Positions 1 to 8,301 of a stretch of DNA of 25,958 nt are shown one piece after another. A program made the position numbers and the translations under genes. This DNA is from Schizophyllum amplum. Lineage: Eukaryota > Basidiomycota > Agaricomycetes > Agaricales > Schizophyllaceae. Below the pieces are notes generated by a model that saw only the letters and a program-made list of their open reading frames with translations, searched no databases and was not told the DNA's origin. The stretch's first letter is position 1, and every line of letters starts with the position of its first letter. The DNA is taken from NCBI GenBank assembly GCA_007026445.1, contig VDMD01000235.1:1-25958 (forward strand). Reading direction: 5' to 3'.

Positions 1-25
1 GCCACACCAACGCCACGCTTCACGG

Positions 26-79
26 AGCAATTTCCTTTTTCGTGCACCCAGGCCTGGGCGCACGAAAAAGGAAGTTGCT
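26..79. repeat. near-perfect long palindrome (hairpin)
   Basis: Left arm 27-45 (GCAATTTCCTTTTTCGTGC) and right arm 60-78 (GCACGAAAAAGGAAGTTGC) are inverted copies with one mismatch (31/74). The centre, 47-58, is the palindrome CCCAGGCCTGGG, and the only other mismatch is 46/59. The pair 26/79 extends the stem by one base. The structure ends about 90 bp before the first gene's ATG, so it lies in that gene's promoter or leader region. It could be a cruciform-forming regulatory site, the footprint of a small inverted-repeat element, or a fold-back artefact. Confidence 0.85.
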
Positions 80-166
80 TAGACATCGCACTCCGCCTGA
101 TCGTCTCTTGTTTCCAACCTCCATCTCCCCCTCCTGTCTATTTTCTCAGCGCCTCTCAGCTTACCA
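80..166 (+). promoter_or_regulatory. CT-rich leader before the first gene
   Basis: The stretch from about 105 to 160 is strongly pyrimidine-rich (runs such as CTCCATCTCCCCCTCCTGTC) and ends directly before ATG 167. CT-rich leaders just upstream of the start are common in filamentous basidiomycetes. A similar leader precedes the gene at 2253. No TATA box was seen. Confidence 0.45.
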
Positions 167-1380
167 ATGGGCAACTCTTCGGCCACCACCAACACCAGTG
201 CGACGCTTGTCGACGCAGTCGACGTGCAGCCCCCGACCCAGCTCAAGCGCAACAAGAGGGACTCAGACGAGTACGACGTTGATCCGGTGTTTGAATCCAT
301 CGCCCGCAACTTTGACTTCAAAACTATCGCGCCCGCTGTGAACTACGTCCACAAACCGTCGGGCGTGTACTGCCTGCCTCCGTTCAGGCCCCACAGCGCC
401 CATACCACCAGCGGCCGCGACGTTCGAGATGAGCCCGGCTTCACGTCGTATTTCCTTGTGCTTGCTCATGAGCGCCATGCCGGTGGAGTGTACACGAACT
501 TGTACGTCGTCTGTAACGCTGCATCTTATACAGATTGTTGACCACCAATATCAGCGACGACATGCAGTTCTTTCGGCAAGCCGTAGACCCTCGCCCCCCA
601 TACAAGGAGAAGACATCTTGGCGCGACTGCGTGTTGGAGTGGGAGGAGGGTTGCCGCTCGGACATTCATGGCCACACGGGCTCGCCTGTGTCGCAGGCCA
701 AGGTGTCGCCGCCGGTGACACCCCCGAAGGTGCGCATCTCAAACACAAACTTTGGCTCGCATTTGCTCACTCCGCACCAGATCCGCAAGGACCTTGCGAC
801 GACCTTCTGCGCTGACACGCCGCCAAACTCCCGCACTGCAACTCCTGTCGGTCACTTCGGCGGAAGTCAGGCGAAGGCGGCGACACCTCTTTCGCCGTTG
901 AACCCTCGTGCGGGTTCGTTCTCTCCCCTTCCTGCGCACTCAGCCACCCCCACCCCCACACGTGCTCGCGGCGGGACACCACGTCAAGGCCAGTCTGGCG
1001 CGTTCCCGCGCGCGGGAACGCACAACACATTCAGCGGCACCTTCTCAGGCAGTTCATCGCCAAGCTCGATGGTGAGCTCGACCTCGATGCCGGTTACCGA
1101 CACAACGCTATTCCCAAGGCCAGCACCAATCATCAAGCCCCCGTCGACACCCAAGGCGCCATCGACCATGGCACCGATCTGGTGCGCCCGAGGCCCGCCT
1201 GGCATCGCCATCATGACGAGCAATGCGTGAGTTATTGATCTCCACGTCACTTGTCAACATCTGACTGGGTACTCAAGTCGACATGGCCGTGAGCTTCTCG
1301 CCGAGCACGAGGAAGTGTGGGTCATCACTTCCGAGGAAGGCCTGGTCATGGCGACGCTGCCGACGCTGCCGAAGAACTGA
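167..1380 (+). CDS. three-exon hypothetical protein, weakly viroplasmin/RNase H1-N-like
   Basis: Rebuilt exons are 167-501, 555-1226 and 1278-1380, giving 369 aa. Intron 1 (53 nt) starts GTACGT and has a TTGAC branch. Intron 2 (51 nt) is GTGAGT...CTGAC...CAAG. Joining them keeps one frame to TGA 1378-1380. The N-terminal third has a segment GGVYTN-F-DDMQFF...SWRDCVLEWEEG resembling the small viroplasmin-like RNase H1 N-terminal fold (PxGVYxxW...Y..F.S..EA). The match is weak, and the usual Trp is Phe here. The middle is a low-complexity Pro/Ser/Thr linker with many TP and SP pairs, and the C-terminus is short and acidic to neutral. No catalytic domain is seen. ATG 167 follows a CT-rich leader and is the first ATG in frame. 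A role in nucleic-acid binding is an inference only. Confidence 0.72.
1000..1021. repeat. 22-bp perfect palindrome inside coding sequence
   Basis: GCGTTCCCGCGC followed by its inverse, GCGGGAACGC, reads identically on both strands across 1000-1021. It lies in exon 2 of the first gene, where it encodes Gly-Ala-Phe-Pro-Arg-Ala-Gly-Thr within a low-complexity linker. It could be chance in GC-rich sequence or a binding site. Confidence 0.85.
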
Positions 1381-2252
1381 GATGCTTGTGGGTGCCTGTT
1401 GATTCTTTTTGTCTGGTTGTCGTGTCCGTGTGCTGTTGCGTTGAATCTTTGCTTGTTGTGCAATCTGTATGTCTGTATCTATCTGTTGTATCTGTTGTAT
1501 TTGCTGTGATGTAATGTGCCATGCTTTCTTGTTATTGCTCAATGCTGTATCGGGTCGCTTTTCAGCTTGTTTGAGTGCTTATGTTGATCACACAGCCATC
1601 GAGCAGTCAACACAGCTCATCGAACCCCTTGATTCACCCAGGCACAATGTCAAGAATCAAGGTGTGGACGTCTGTGGCCAGGAAATACGTCTAGGTAAGT
1701 CTTCTCCCCATCATACCCGAGAAACAGGGTTCGCGCTGATAGCAGGGCAGCAATATGGCTGTCGACCGTTCCTGCGGATGCGTCGCATCGTGTGGTTACC
1801 CATGACATCGCAGGTAGCTCTTTGGCTTCGCAAAACGATCCACACAAAGTTGACTTCTTTTTTACCAGGTTCCATCCGCATAACACGCACGACGACCCCG
1901 TCATGGTTCTGCTTTGCTATGTCGCAGTGGCAAAGAATGTGAGTGTGGCCATTCAAACATACATGCATGCCTCAAATAATGGGCTGACGAAGCCTTTCAG
2001 CCGTGCGCAGTCCTCCAACGGTCCACAGATGTCAAGCGGCTATGTCGAAGCGGATGTATGACCAGGAGCGAGCGCGGCCTTCATCATCGAAGCAAGGATC
2101 TGCAGGGGAACCTTGAGGGCCAGTCGTGTATCAGCGACCGCTCAGCCAGAGTCTGTATTTACCATTCGCCCCTTTTCTCTTGTCTTTCTGCTCCCTCTGC
2201 TATCCGCAGTACCCATATACGCTCGCAGCGTACCTTGTCAGCGCCGTCAACA
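1381..2252. other. intergenic stretch, mostly without a supported gene
   Basis: The first 200 bp are T-rich, with TTGT/CTGT repeats (for example tgtatctgttgtatctgttgtatt at about 1480-1505), as expected for a 3' end and poly-A region. From 1641 there are several good-looking splice signals (see the doubtful gene model). 2150-2252 is the CT-rich leader of the next gene. Confidence 0.5.
1642..2061 (+). CDS. doubtful small spliced gene, 5' end unresolved
   Basis: Three consecutive intron-like segments fit the local rules: 1695-1745 (GTAAGT...CAG, 51 nt), 1814-1868 (GTAGCT...TTGAC...CAG, 55 nt) and 1939-2000 (GTGAGT...CTGAC...CAG, 62 nt). Spliced, they keep one frame through AAIWLSTVPADASH... 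to a TGA at 2059-2061. No ATG lies in that frame before 1695, and an upstream stop sits at 1630-1632, so a start exon would have to be found upstream. Alternatively this is a relic or chance splice motifs. No family was recognised. Confidence 0.2.
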
Positions 2253-3537
2253 ATGCCCAAGCGTGTCAAGGCAAAAGACGACCCATCGCGGAAGAAGCCC
2301 GGCGTCACCCCGTGGGCGACCGGCACCAAGCTCGCCTTTCTCGCGCGCCGCCAGCCGGAGTGGAAAGTCTCGTTGGATCGCGGCGGCTTCTACGACAATA
2401 CCGTCGAGGGCTTCTGCTTGAAGTACGGCATCGGCTTCGACCTTCAGACCGATATCGCTGAGGACACACCCGATCCCGACCCGACCGTCACTCCCCTCGA
2501 CTTTTCGCATATGTCGGAGGAGGAGGTGGTCTCGGCAAAGAAATACGTCAAGTATGCTCGCTCGGTGAGTAGTTCACTTATAACCATGATGTCTTGCTTA
2601 TCGTCCTGCAGAAAATTAGCCAGTGGTTTCGCGACGAGGACAAGAAGGTGAAGACTCCGCAAGCCGACTTCGCCAAGCTCTTCAAGGGCCACGTTCAGGC
2701 GCAGCGCAAGCCTCCCACCTCCCTTCGCGTACACCAGTTCTACTCGAAGGTGTATTATGCGACGAAGGTCCGACATGTCTTCGAGTCGACCTTCAATGCC
2801 GAGGTCGCCGCTTACGAGGAGCGGATGAAGCTGTACGCGCTTGAGAAGGTTGATCCGCCGAAGGATGACAAGCGCCCCATTGGCTCTCGTCGTCCGCAAC
2901 CGGGTCACTCGCGAGTGCTGGGAGAACGAGCCCGAGTCTTTCAAGGAGCTCGTGCGCCAGGCTCACCAGGATGAGAAGGACGAGCAGGCGAGTGCATTTA
3001 AGAGCGCTATGAACGCTTCGGACGAGCTTGTTACACCTGAAGACTATGATCGGTATGTGATCGTCACTCGCACATTTACGCGGAATCTGATGCTTTCTTA
3101 GTGAGATATCGACGGCCGCCCTGTACCTTCAACCCATCATCGACGCGATTCATTCGAAGCTCGGCTTGGTGGTGTCAATCTTTCTCGCCGGGCCCATGCC
3201 CTCGGATGGGGAAAATTAGGTGTCTTGAGGTGCGCAGCTCTTTCTCTCGCTTCTGCGGCTTGTTGACTCATATTGGCGTGAAGCGCACACTCGGGGAAGA
3301 CTCACGGTTACAGTCCGTCCACCTTCCCCGAGTTCAACCAGGACGGATGCGAGGACATCGAACGTATTCTCGTGGACTTTACGAAGAACGTTTACAGTGA
3401 GTCTATTGTCCCCCTCTATCTCGATTGTTGCTCACAATATGCAGCCCAGGACGAATGTGATGCCCGTGCGCTCCCTGGTACAAAGCGGTGCTCTCCCAGG
3501 GACAGCGAGAAATCCTCAAGCTTCGATGAAGAGGCAC

Positions 3538-3597
3538 ATGCACGCGAGCCATCTCCGGACCGTCACGATGCACGCGAGCAGTCTCCGGACCGTCAGG
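3538..3597 (+). repeat. two tandem 30-bp units in coding sequence
   Basis: ATGCACGCGAGC...CTCCGGACCGTCA occurs at 3538-3567 and again at 3568-3597. The copies differ at a few positions and encode HAREPSPDRH and DAREQSPDRQ. The second unit ends at the donor-like GTACTC of the intron proposed at 3597-3641, so the repeat borders a splice site. Confidence 0.75.
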
Positions 3598-3777
3598 TAC
3601 TCACCCGCCTTCGGCGCTATGGAGATCACCTTTGTCTTCAGTCGCCATCCGCCCCACAGACCCTTAATCGCTCGGTCGATCGTCTGTTCACGCCTGAGGC
3701 GACACCCTCCCCCGATCACCATGCCTCTCAGAGCATTGAGCCGGATGATGTTGTTACTCTCGCTGCGGGAGGCACCA

Positions 3778-4520
3778 GCGTCAAGCCGGCTGCGGACGGC
3801 AGCGGCGTTGAGCCCTCCGCGAAAGACTCCCATGTCAAGACCGCCGCAGGCGACCCCGCCATTCATCCCGCCGCGGACGGCAGCGTCGAACCCGCCGCGG
3901 ACGGCAGCGTCGAGCCCGCCGCGGACGGCAGCATCGAGCCCGCCACGGACGGCAGTGTCGAGCCCGCTGCGGATGGCAGCATCGAGCCCGCCGCGGACGG
4001 CAGTGTCGATCTCAGCGTCAAGGCCGCCACGGACGGCAGTGGTGTCGAGTCCGCACCGGATGGAGACGTTGATCCTGCCCTGGAAAACCGTGTGGGATGC
4101 GCCCCGAATGGAAGCATCGGGCCCGCCGCGGACGGCAGCGTCGAGCCCAGCGTCAAGGCCGCCACGGACGGCAGCGGCGTCGAGCCCTCCGCGAAAGACT
4201 CCCATGTCAAGACCGCCGCAGGCGACCCCACCATTCATCCCGCCGCGGACGGCAGCATCGAGCCCGCCACGGATGGCAGCGTCGAGCCTGCCGCGGATGG
4301 CAGCGTCGAGCCTGCCGCGGATGGCAGCGTCGAGCCTGCCGCGGATGGCAGCGTCGAGCCCGCCGCGGACGGCAGCATCGATCTCAGCGTCAAGGCCGCC
4401 ACGGACGGCAGTGGTGTCGAGTCCGCCGCGGATGGAGACATTGATCCTGCCCTGAACACCCATGTGGGATGCGCCGTGGACGGCGTTGGGCTCCCCCTTG
4501 ATGATGACGCCGAGCCATCG
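3778..4520 (+). repeat. 24-bp coding minisatellite inside a 372-bp duplication
   Basis: The basic unit is 24 bp (GCGGACGGCAGCGTCGAGCC plus CGCC), coding for A-D-G-S-V/I-E-P-A. Two long copies of the whole block lie 372 bp apart. The offset is the same at the start (TCAAG at 3781 and 4153), in the middle (GAAAGACTCCCATGTC at 3821 and 4193) and at the end (TGTGGGATGCGCC at 4091 and 4463). Both copies therefore hold the same number of 24-bp units. 372 is divisible by three, so the duplication is in frame. Repeat number in such coding minisatellites often varies among strains. Confidence 0.9.
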
Positions 4521-5536
4521 ACTATCGTACATCCAGCTCAGGCTGTTCCTGACATGCTCTCCAAGCTGTCGGACACTGATGTTGCGGATATCGAGAAGGG
4601 GCACGAGCACGACATCTGGCTGGCGAAGGCGCCGGAGGGCTCACCGCCACATATTGCCGGAATTCTTGGCGCGTGTGGGCGAGGGCGGGACTGGGGATGT
4701 CAACATGCGGGGGCGCTTGCTGCATTCATTGCCTTCGAGAAGGAGCTCGGGTACCCGATCCTCAACCACGGGCGGGCTGTTCTTGTCGGCAGCCTCCGTC
4801 CTTCTCTGTATCGGGACTGGGTCTCTCGTAAGCGGCCGTACAAGGGTGTCGTTGGCATCAAGGACGCGCGTCAGTTTGGGAAGACCTGGTGGACATGGTG
4901 GCAGAGCATGCAGCCACATATTCGCGTCAACGCTGCTGGCGCCCTGCTCCCAGTCGACGATGTTCTCGACAACGTCACATGCCTTGCTGACTGGGGCGAC
5001 CTCGACAAGTGCTGCGGGAAGGACGGCCTTATTCAGTTCCTCATCACGCTACTCTGGTGGGGTGATGCTGTGAATCGTCCGGGTATGCGCGTCGTACAGC
5101 CGGACCTCTGGATCGAGTGGGAGAGCGCCACGCAGGACTTCCGCGAAGTTGTTGAGGCCATCATGGTTGCCCCGGACTTCAAGAAGAGTGCGCGTAAGCG
5201 AGCTAGGTACGAATATACTAGTTTATCTCTCCTAGGATCTTGCTCACTCTTGTTCTCAGGGGCGATGATGTTGTACCCCCGCGGACGTCATCCAAACACG
5301 CCCAGGACACTGATAGCGACAGATGCGGACCTTCCGGAGAGCCCCCCGCAAAGCGTGCCTGCAAGGACGGGTCAACGAGCAACGCGCTCAAACGTCGTAG
5401 GGAGTCCAACGAGAACTCCCCTCCTGTCAAAAAAGCCCGTGTCGACGAAGGCAATACTCGTGCTAATCACACCGCGCGTCAGCTTCGCGTTAACAGGAAG
5501 CCATCACAGGCCGCTCTGCGTGGCAAGGAGGTGTGA

Positions 5537-6090
5537 ACATGCGCTGTCTTCTTGTGGTATCCTGTCTGTTTTGTCGTCATTGTTCGTCTTGTTCTTTGCT
5601 GTTCTTGCTGTCAGCCTGACTTGTGTCGTACTGCTGCTTCGTCATCTCAGCACCTATCTTATTGTAATGTACCATCTTTATCTATCTGTGATGCTCCTTG
5701 ATGCTCGCATCTGCAAACAAACTTGATCTGTTGACGTTCGACTTCGAATTGAACTTCAACACTCGCGTGTCGGTGTCTCGTGACGTGAACACGTGCATGT
5801 CGTGTGATATTCGCCAATTTCTGCTGACTTGGCCTGGCCGTTGAGCTCAATCTGTGCATTGCGGAGATACTGTAAGGAGTTGACTAGCTAGATACAACTT
5901 GGCAAGTACGAAAAAGCAGCTGGGAGAGTCGATGTATAGGTAGGGGATGCTGTCGATAATCCGATAACCTTTGAACATGCGCGATGTAAGGAGACAACAT
6001 GATGTCTCAATCACGGTACAGGGGAGCATGTTTGGGTGCGGCAGACGCGCGATAGGGGAAGTTGGGCACGGCGGGGCAGTAAGCGGCGGC
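5537..6090. other. intergenic: 3' region and spacer
   Basis: 5537-5700 is T-rich with repeated TTGT/CTTG blocks, as expected for the 3' untranslated and poly-A region of the gene ending at 5536. From 5727 to about 6050 I see no supported gene, RNA or repeat. Confidence 0.5.
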
Positions 6091-6200
6091 GAGGGGGCGG
6101 GGCGCGGTGGAGGGGGCGGGGCGCGGTGGAGGGGGCGGGGCGCGGTGGAGGGGGCGGGGCGGGGCGCGGTGGAGGGGGCGCGGCGCGGCGGCGGGGTGGA
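6091..6200 (+). repeat. G-rich minisatellite, 19-bp units, G-quadruplex-prone
   Basis: GAGGGGGCGGGGCGCGGTG occurs exactly at 6091-6109, 6110-6128 and 6129-6147. A fourth unit carries an extra GGGGC (6148-6171), and a degenerate unit follows. The plus strand has many closely spaced runs of 4-5 G, the arrangement that favours G-quadruplexes. The array is stop-poor in several frames and creates spurious Pro-rich and Gly-rich ORFs on both strands. Confidence 0.9.
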
Positions 6201-6454
6201 GGAGTGTGCACGGCCGCAGTCTCTCTCTGAAGTAGCAAGTATGTGATGAGCACGGCAGCGACACCAACAGAAAGCGCTTGACGCACGTAAAGGATACACG
6301 GCATGTCTCCGAATGTTGAGCTGGACCATGCGGTCAATATGGCCGAGGCAGCGACAGGCAGAGGCCGCGAGACTGGGGCTTAAGACGTGAACTGCCGTGC
6401 CCATTGACAAGGCAGACAATGCAGGGACGAAAGCGGCGACGGGTGGCGGCATGG
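6201..6454. other. spacer downstream of the minus-strand pseudogene
   Basis: Mixed-composition sequence between the minisatellite and the last in-frame codon of the minus-strand pseudogene. Just beyond it, GCGCGGTGGGCGGCG occurs twice (about 6472 and 6493), related in composition to the minisatellite. No gene or RNA is supported. Confidence 0.4.
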
Positions 6455-7503
6455 TCAGCGGCAGTGAGGAGCGCGGTGGGCGGCGCGAACAGCGCGCGGT
6501 GGGCGGCGGGAGGAAGCCCGGCTGAAGGCCGGAACGGCGGGATCAAGGTACAAACAACGGTCAATTCCTATCTGGTATAGGCGGCCAACCCAAGGAACCG
6601 ATATATAAACCCCCAACCCAATTCCATAAATACGTGCGGGCATATTGTAATACACGCCAGCCAGCACTGCACTGAAGGACTGTACGATAATGGAACGCGA
6701 CCCCCTACAATGGTAGGTCGTATTGCATTATCGGTAGGGACACCCCTCATCGGATACATATTTCCAGTACTTGACCTGGTTGTCCGTCGTGTGGACGAGA
6801 TGTCCCGTGGCCAGTCGGGCGAGATGACCACGCGGATCGACGTCCTTCTCGAATGGAACGATGGCGGACTCGTCCACATCTTTGCGATGGGAGAACATGC
6901 GCTGCGCCAGGGTGATAGTCGTTCCCAATTGATCGAAGGATTGCTCGCAGGGCGCGACAGAGCCGTCTACAGAGCGCTCGAAGAATTGACGGATGCGTTC
7001 GATGACGAACATGGAGTCGTCAAAGCCGACGTCTTTCAACCCGCAAATGACGAGGACCTGCTTGAGGAATCTCGCTCGTCCGTTGTTGCAGCTGGTTGCC
7101 GTTTAAGTAAATGTGGCGCTCGTCATGGACTGCACGCACCGGGGTTTCTCGTAGAAGGGTGGCATCTCTTGGTCGACGACGACGCCGGTAATCTCGAGTA
7201 CGGACTCCACGGAAGGATCTGCGAGTCCGACAAGGACCTTTGCATAGGCATTGCGTCCGTCTACAACAGAGAAGCGACTGCTTAGGCTAGAAAGCTGTGC
7301 GCGGGATGAGCAAGGTTCGCGATCGTCAACGTTTGGACTACCTTGAGCGCTCCCGCAACTTGCTCCCCAGCACTGGCCTTCCGTGCCGAAATAACCCAGT
7401 CAAGGCGCTGCGCTAAATGGCTACGTTAATGCCGCTTTGCAAAGTAACAGAGCATCTTACCGGCCACGTCGTTGTCGTAGCAAGGTGGAAGCTTTGGAAT
7501 CAT
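6455..7503 (-). pseudogene. three-exon hypothetical gene with two in-frame stops
   Basis: Read on the minus strand: exon 1 is 7503-7461 (ATG at 7503-7501, MIPKLPPCYDNDVAG), intron 7460-7413 (GTAAGA...TTTAG, 48 nt), exon 2 is 7412-7342, intron 7341-7295 (GTAGTC...CACAG, 47 nt), and exon 3 starts at 7294. Phases fit exactly. Exon 3 has RFSVVDGRNAYAKVLVGLAD and PPFYEKPRCVQSM, then TAA at 7105-7103. The same frame resumes as RFLKQVLVICGLKDVG, LAQRMF and VHTTDNQVKYW, meets a second TAA at 6730-6728, and again resumes as QSFSAVLAGVYYNMPARIYG. Coding character on both sides of each stop shows a nonsense-disabled gene. I associate the pattern with an uncharacterised multi-copy agaricomycete family. 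The C-terminal end is uncertain; 6455 is the last open codon. A plus-strand ORF over the same bases is an antisense shadow. Confidence 0.68.
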
Positions 7504-7523
7504 GTTGGTATGCGCGGTCGAAG

Positions 7524-7557
7524 AAGGGGGGGGGGAGGGGGGCGGTCGGTATATAAT
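7524..7557 (-). promoter_or_regulatory. TATA-like box and C-tract upstream of the minus-strand gene
   Basis: On the minus strand, ATTATATACC (TATATA at 7555-7550) lies about 50 bp before ATG 7503. It is followed by a C-rich tract, seen on the plus strand as ten G at 7526-7535 and six G at 7537-7542. The spacing suits a core promoter. The G/C run is also likely to be length-variable. Confidence 0.5.
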
Positions 7558-8301
7558 GGCACGGTGCTATCGGCTCAACGTTGGTAATCCAATGGCCCCT
7601 CCACGCAAACGCGGCGTCTCCATGAGAAAAGGGGACTTGGTAAGGGGCTGTCTCGGACACGGATAGCGCCAGGGGATCGTAAATAAGGAGGGTCGACGGA
7701 GGTTGATCACTTCCGCTCAGCGAGCAGGCGTCTGGGATCGGCCCTTGGCTCGTCATGCTGGTAAGAATATCAATTTTATTGGCAGACCCTCGCCTTCTTC
7801 GTGTGCCGAGACTGGTCTATATCTGGTCTCTGAGTACGGTACTGATTTGTGTGTTCGGTTTCTAGCTACATTAATCTCGAACTGTTGCGTCTGCCTTCTC
7901 CTGACCATTTGCTTCCGCCGTAAGCGATCGAGCGCCCGCCAGCGACAGTCTTCTCTTGCCGCTGACCTGTGCGTGCGCCTTTCGTGAATGACTCGCGTTG
8001 TACGACTTGCACACCTGGATCGGTGAGGAGCGAGTCGGTAAACCGGACGCGTGGAGGTGCACTTCCTGGGCGCTGTTGTCAACGACGATTCGTACCAGCG
8101 TTCGGTGGTCATGCGCCGATTGAGCAATTTGTCGGGGACACTGCGGCCCATGTAACAATTTGGGGTGCGTCCTGTTTGGCTTGAACTGGTAATTCAATAT
8201 AGTGCGGCCTGATGCTATTTGTTTACCTGTGTTTGGGCATGTCCTTGCCGTGGCTTTTAAAGTGCGCGTCTCTCGGATTTTTGAGGTCAACGGCTCTCAA
8301 G
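7558..8301. other. intergenic, divergent promoter region
   Basis: This lies between the minus-strand pseudogene and the plus-strand gene starting at 8302. ORFs on the minus strand (7753-8151, 7871-8290) lack any recognisable motif or plausible splice structure. A small duplication, CTGGTCTATATCTGGTCTC, sits near 7813. An alternative in-frame ATG for the next gene lies at 8212. Confidence 0.4.

Larger units (their letters stand above)
2253..5536 (+). pseudogene. multi-exon repeat-bearing gene (about 995 aa) with two homopolymer frameshifts
   Basis: Exons: 2253-2564, 2612-3052, 3102-3229, 3284-3396, 3445-3596, 3642-5206, 5260-5536. The six introns are 45-54 nt, all GT-AG. The frame breaks twice: one extra base in CCCC 2875-2878 (KRP to LALVVRNRVTRECWENEP) and one missing base in GGGG 3208-3211 (PMPSDGG to KLGVL). 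The two shifts cancel. The N-terminal half is helical, Lys- and Glu-rich, with a GPxPxxGGKLGVLSAHSGKT signature spanning the intron at 3230-3283. A long Ala-Asp-Gly-Ser-Glu-Pro repeat follows. The C-terminal part has WWTWWQSMQP, then GKDGLIQFLITLLWWG, and ends in Lys/Arg-rich nuclear-localisation-like clusters (PAKRACKD, KRRRES, VKKARVD). I associate these signatures with multi-copy agaricomycete hypothetical families of unknown function. It is either a slightly decayed gene or an intact one with two sequencing errors. Confidence 0.7.

Noticed and set aside
3778..4520. Regular repeats considered as a CRISPR-like array
   Set aside because: Units are contiguous, coding and in frame, with no unique spacers, and the sequence is eukaryotic.
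3397..4610. Long ORFs in other frames over the repeat (352 aa plus strand, 364 aa minus strand)
   Set aside because: The 24-bp unit is a multiple of three and lacks stops in several frames, so it opens shadow ORFs. The conserved flanking protein and spliced exons fix the real frame.
5847..6452. Pro/Arg-rich minus-strand ORFs and Gly-rich plus-strand ORFs
   Set aside because: They are generated by the G-rich minisatellite and show no coding features outside it.
6710..7285. Plus-strand 191-aa ORF
   Set aside because: It is antisense to the three-exon minus-strand gene, whose splice phases and conserved-looking motifs fit far better.
7753..8290. Minus-strand ORFs of 132 and 139 aa
   Set aside because: No recognisable motif, no splice support, and overlapping alternative frames are equally open.
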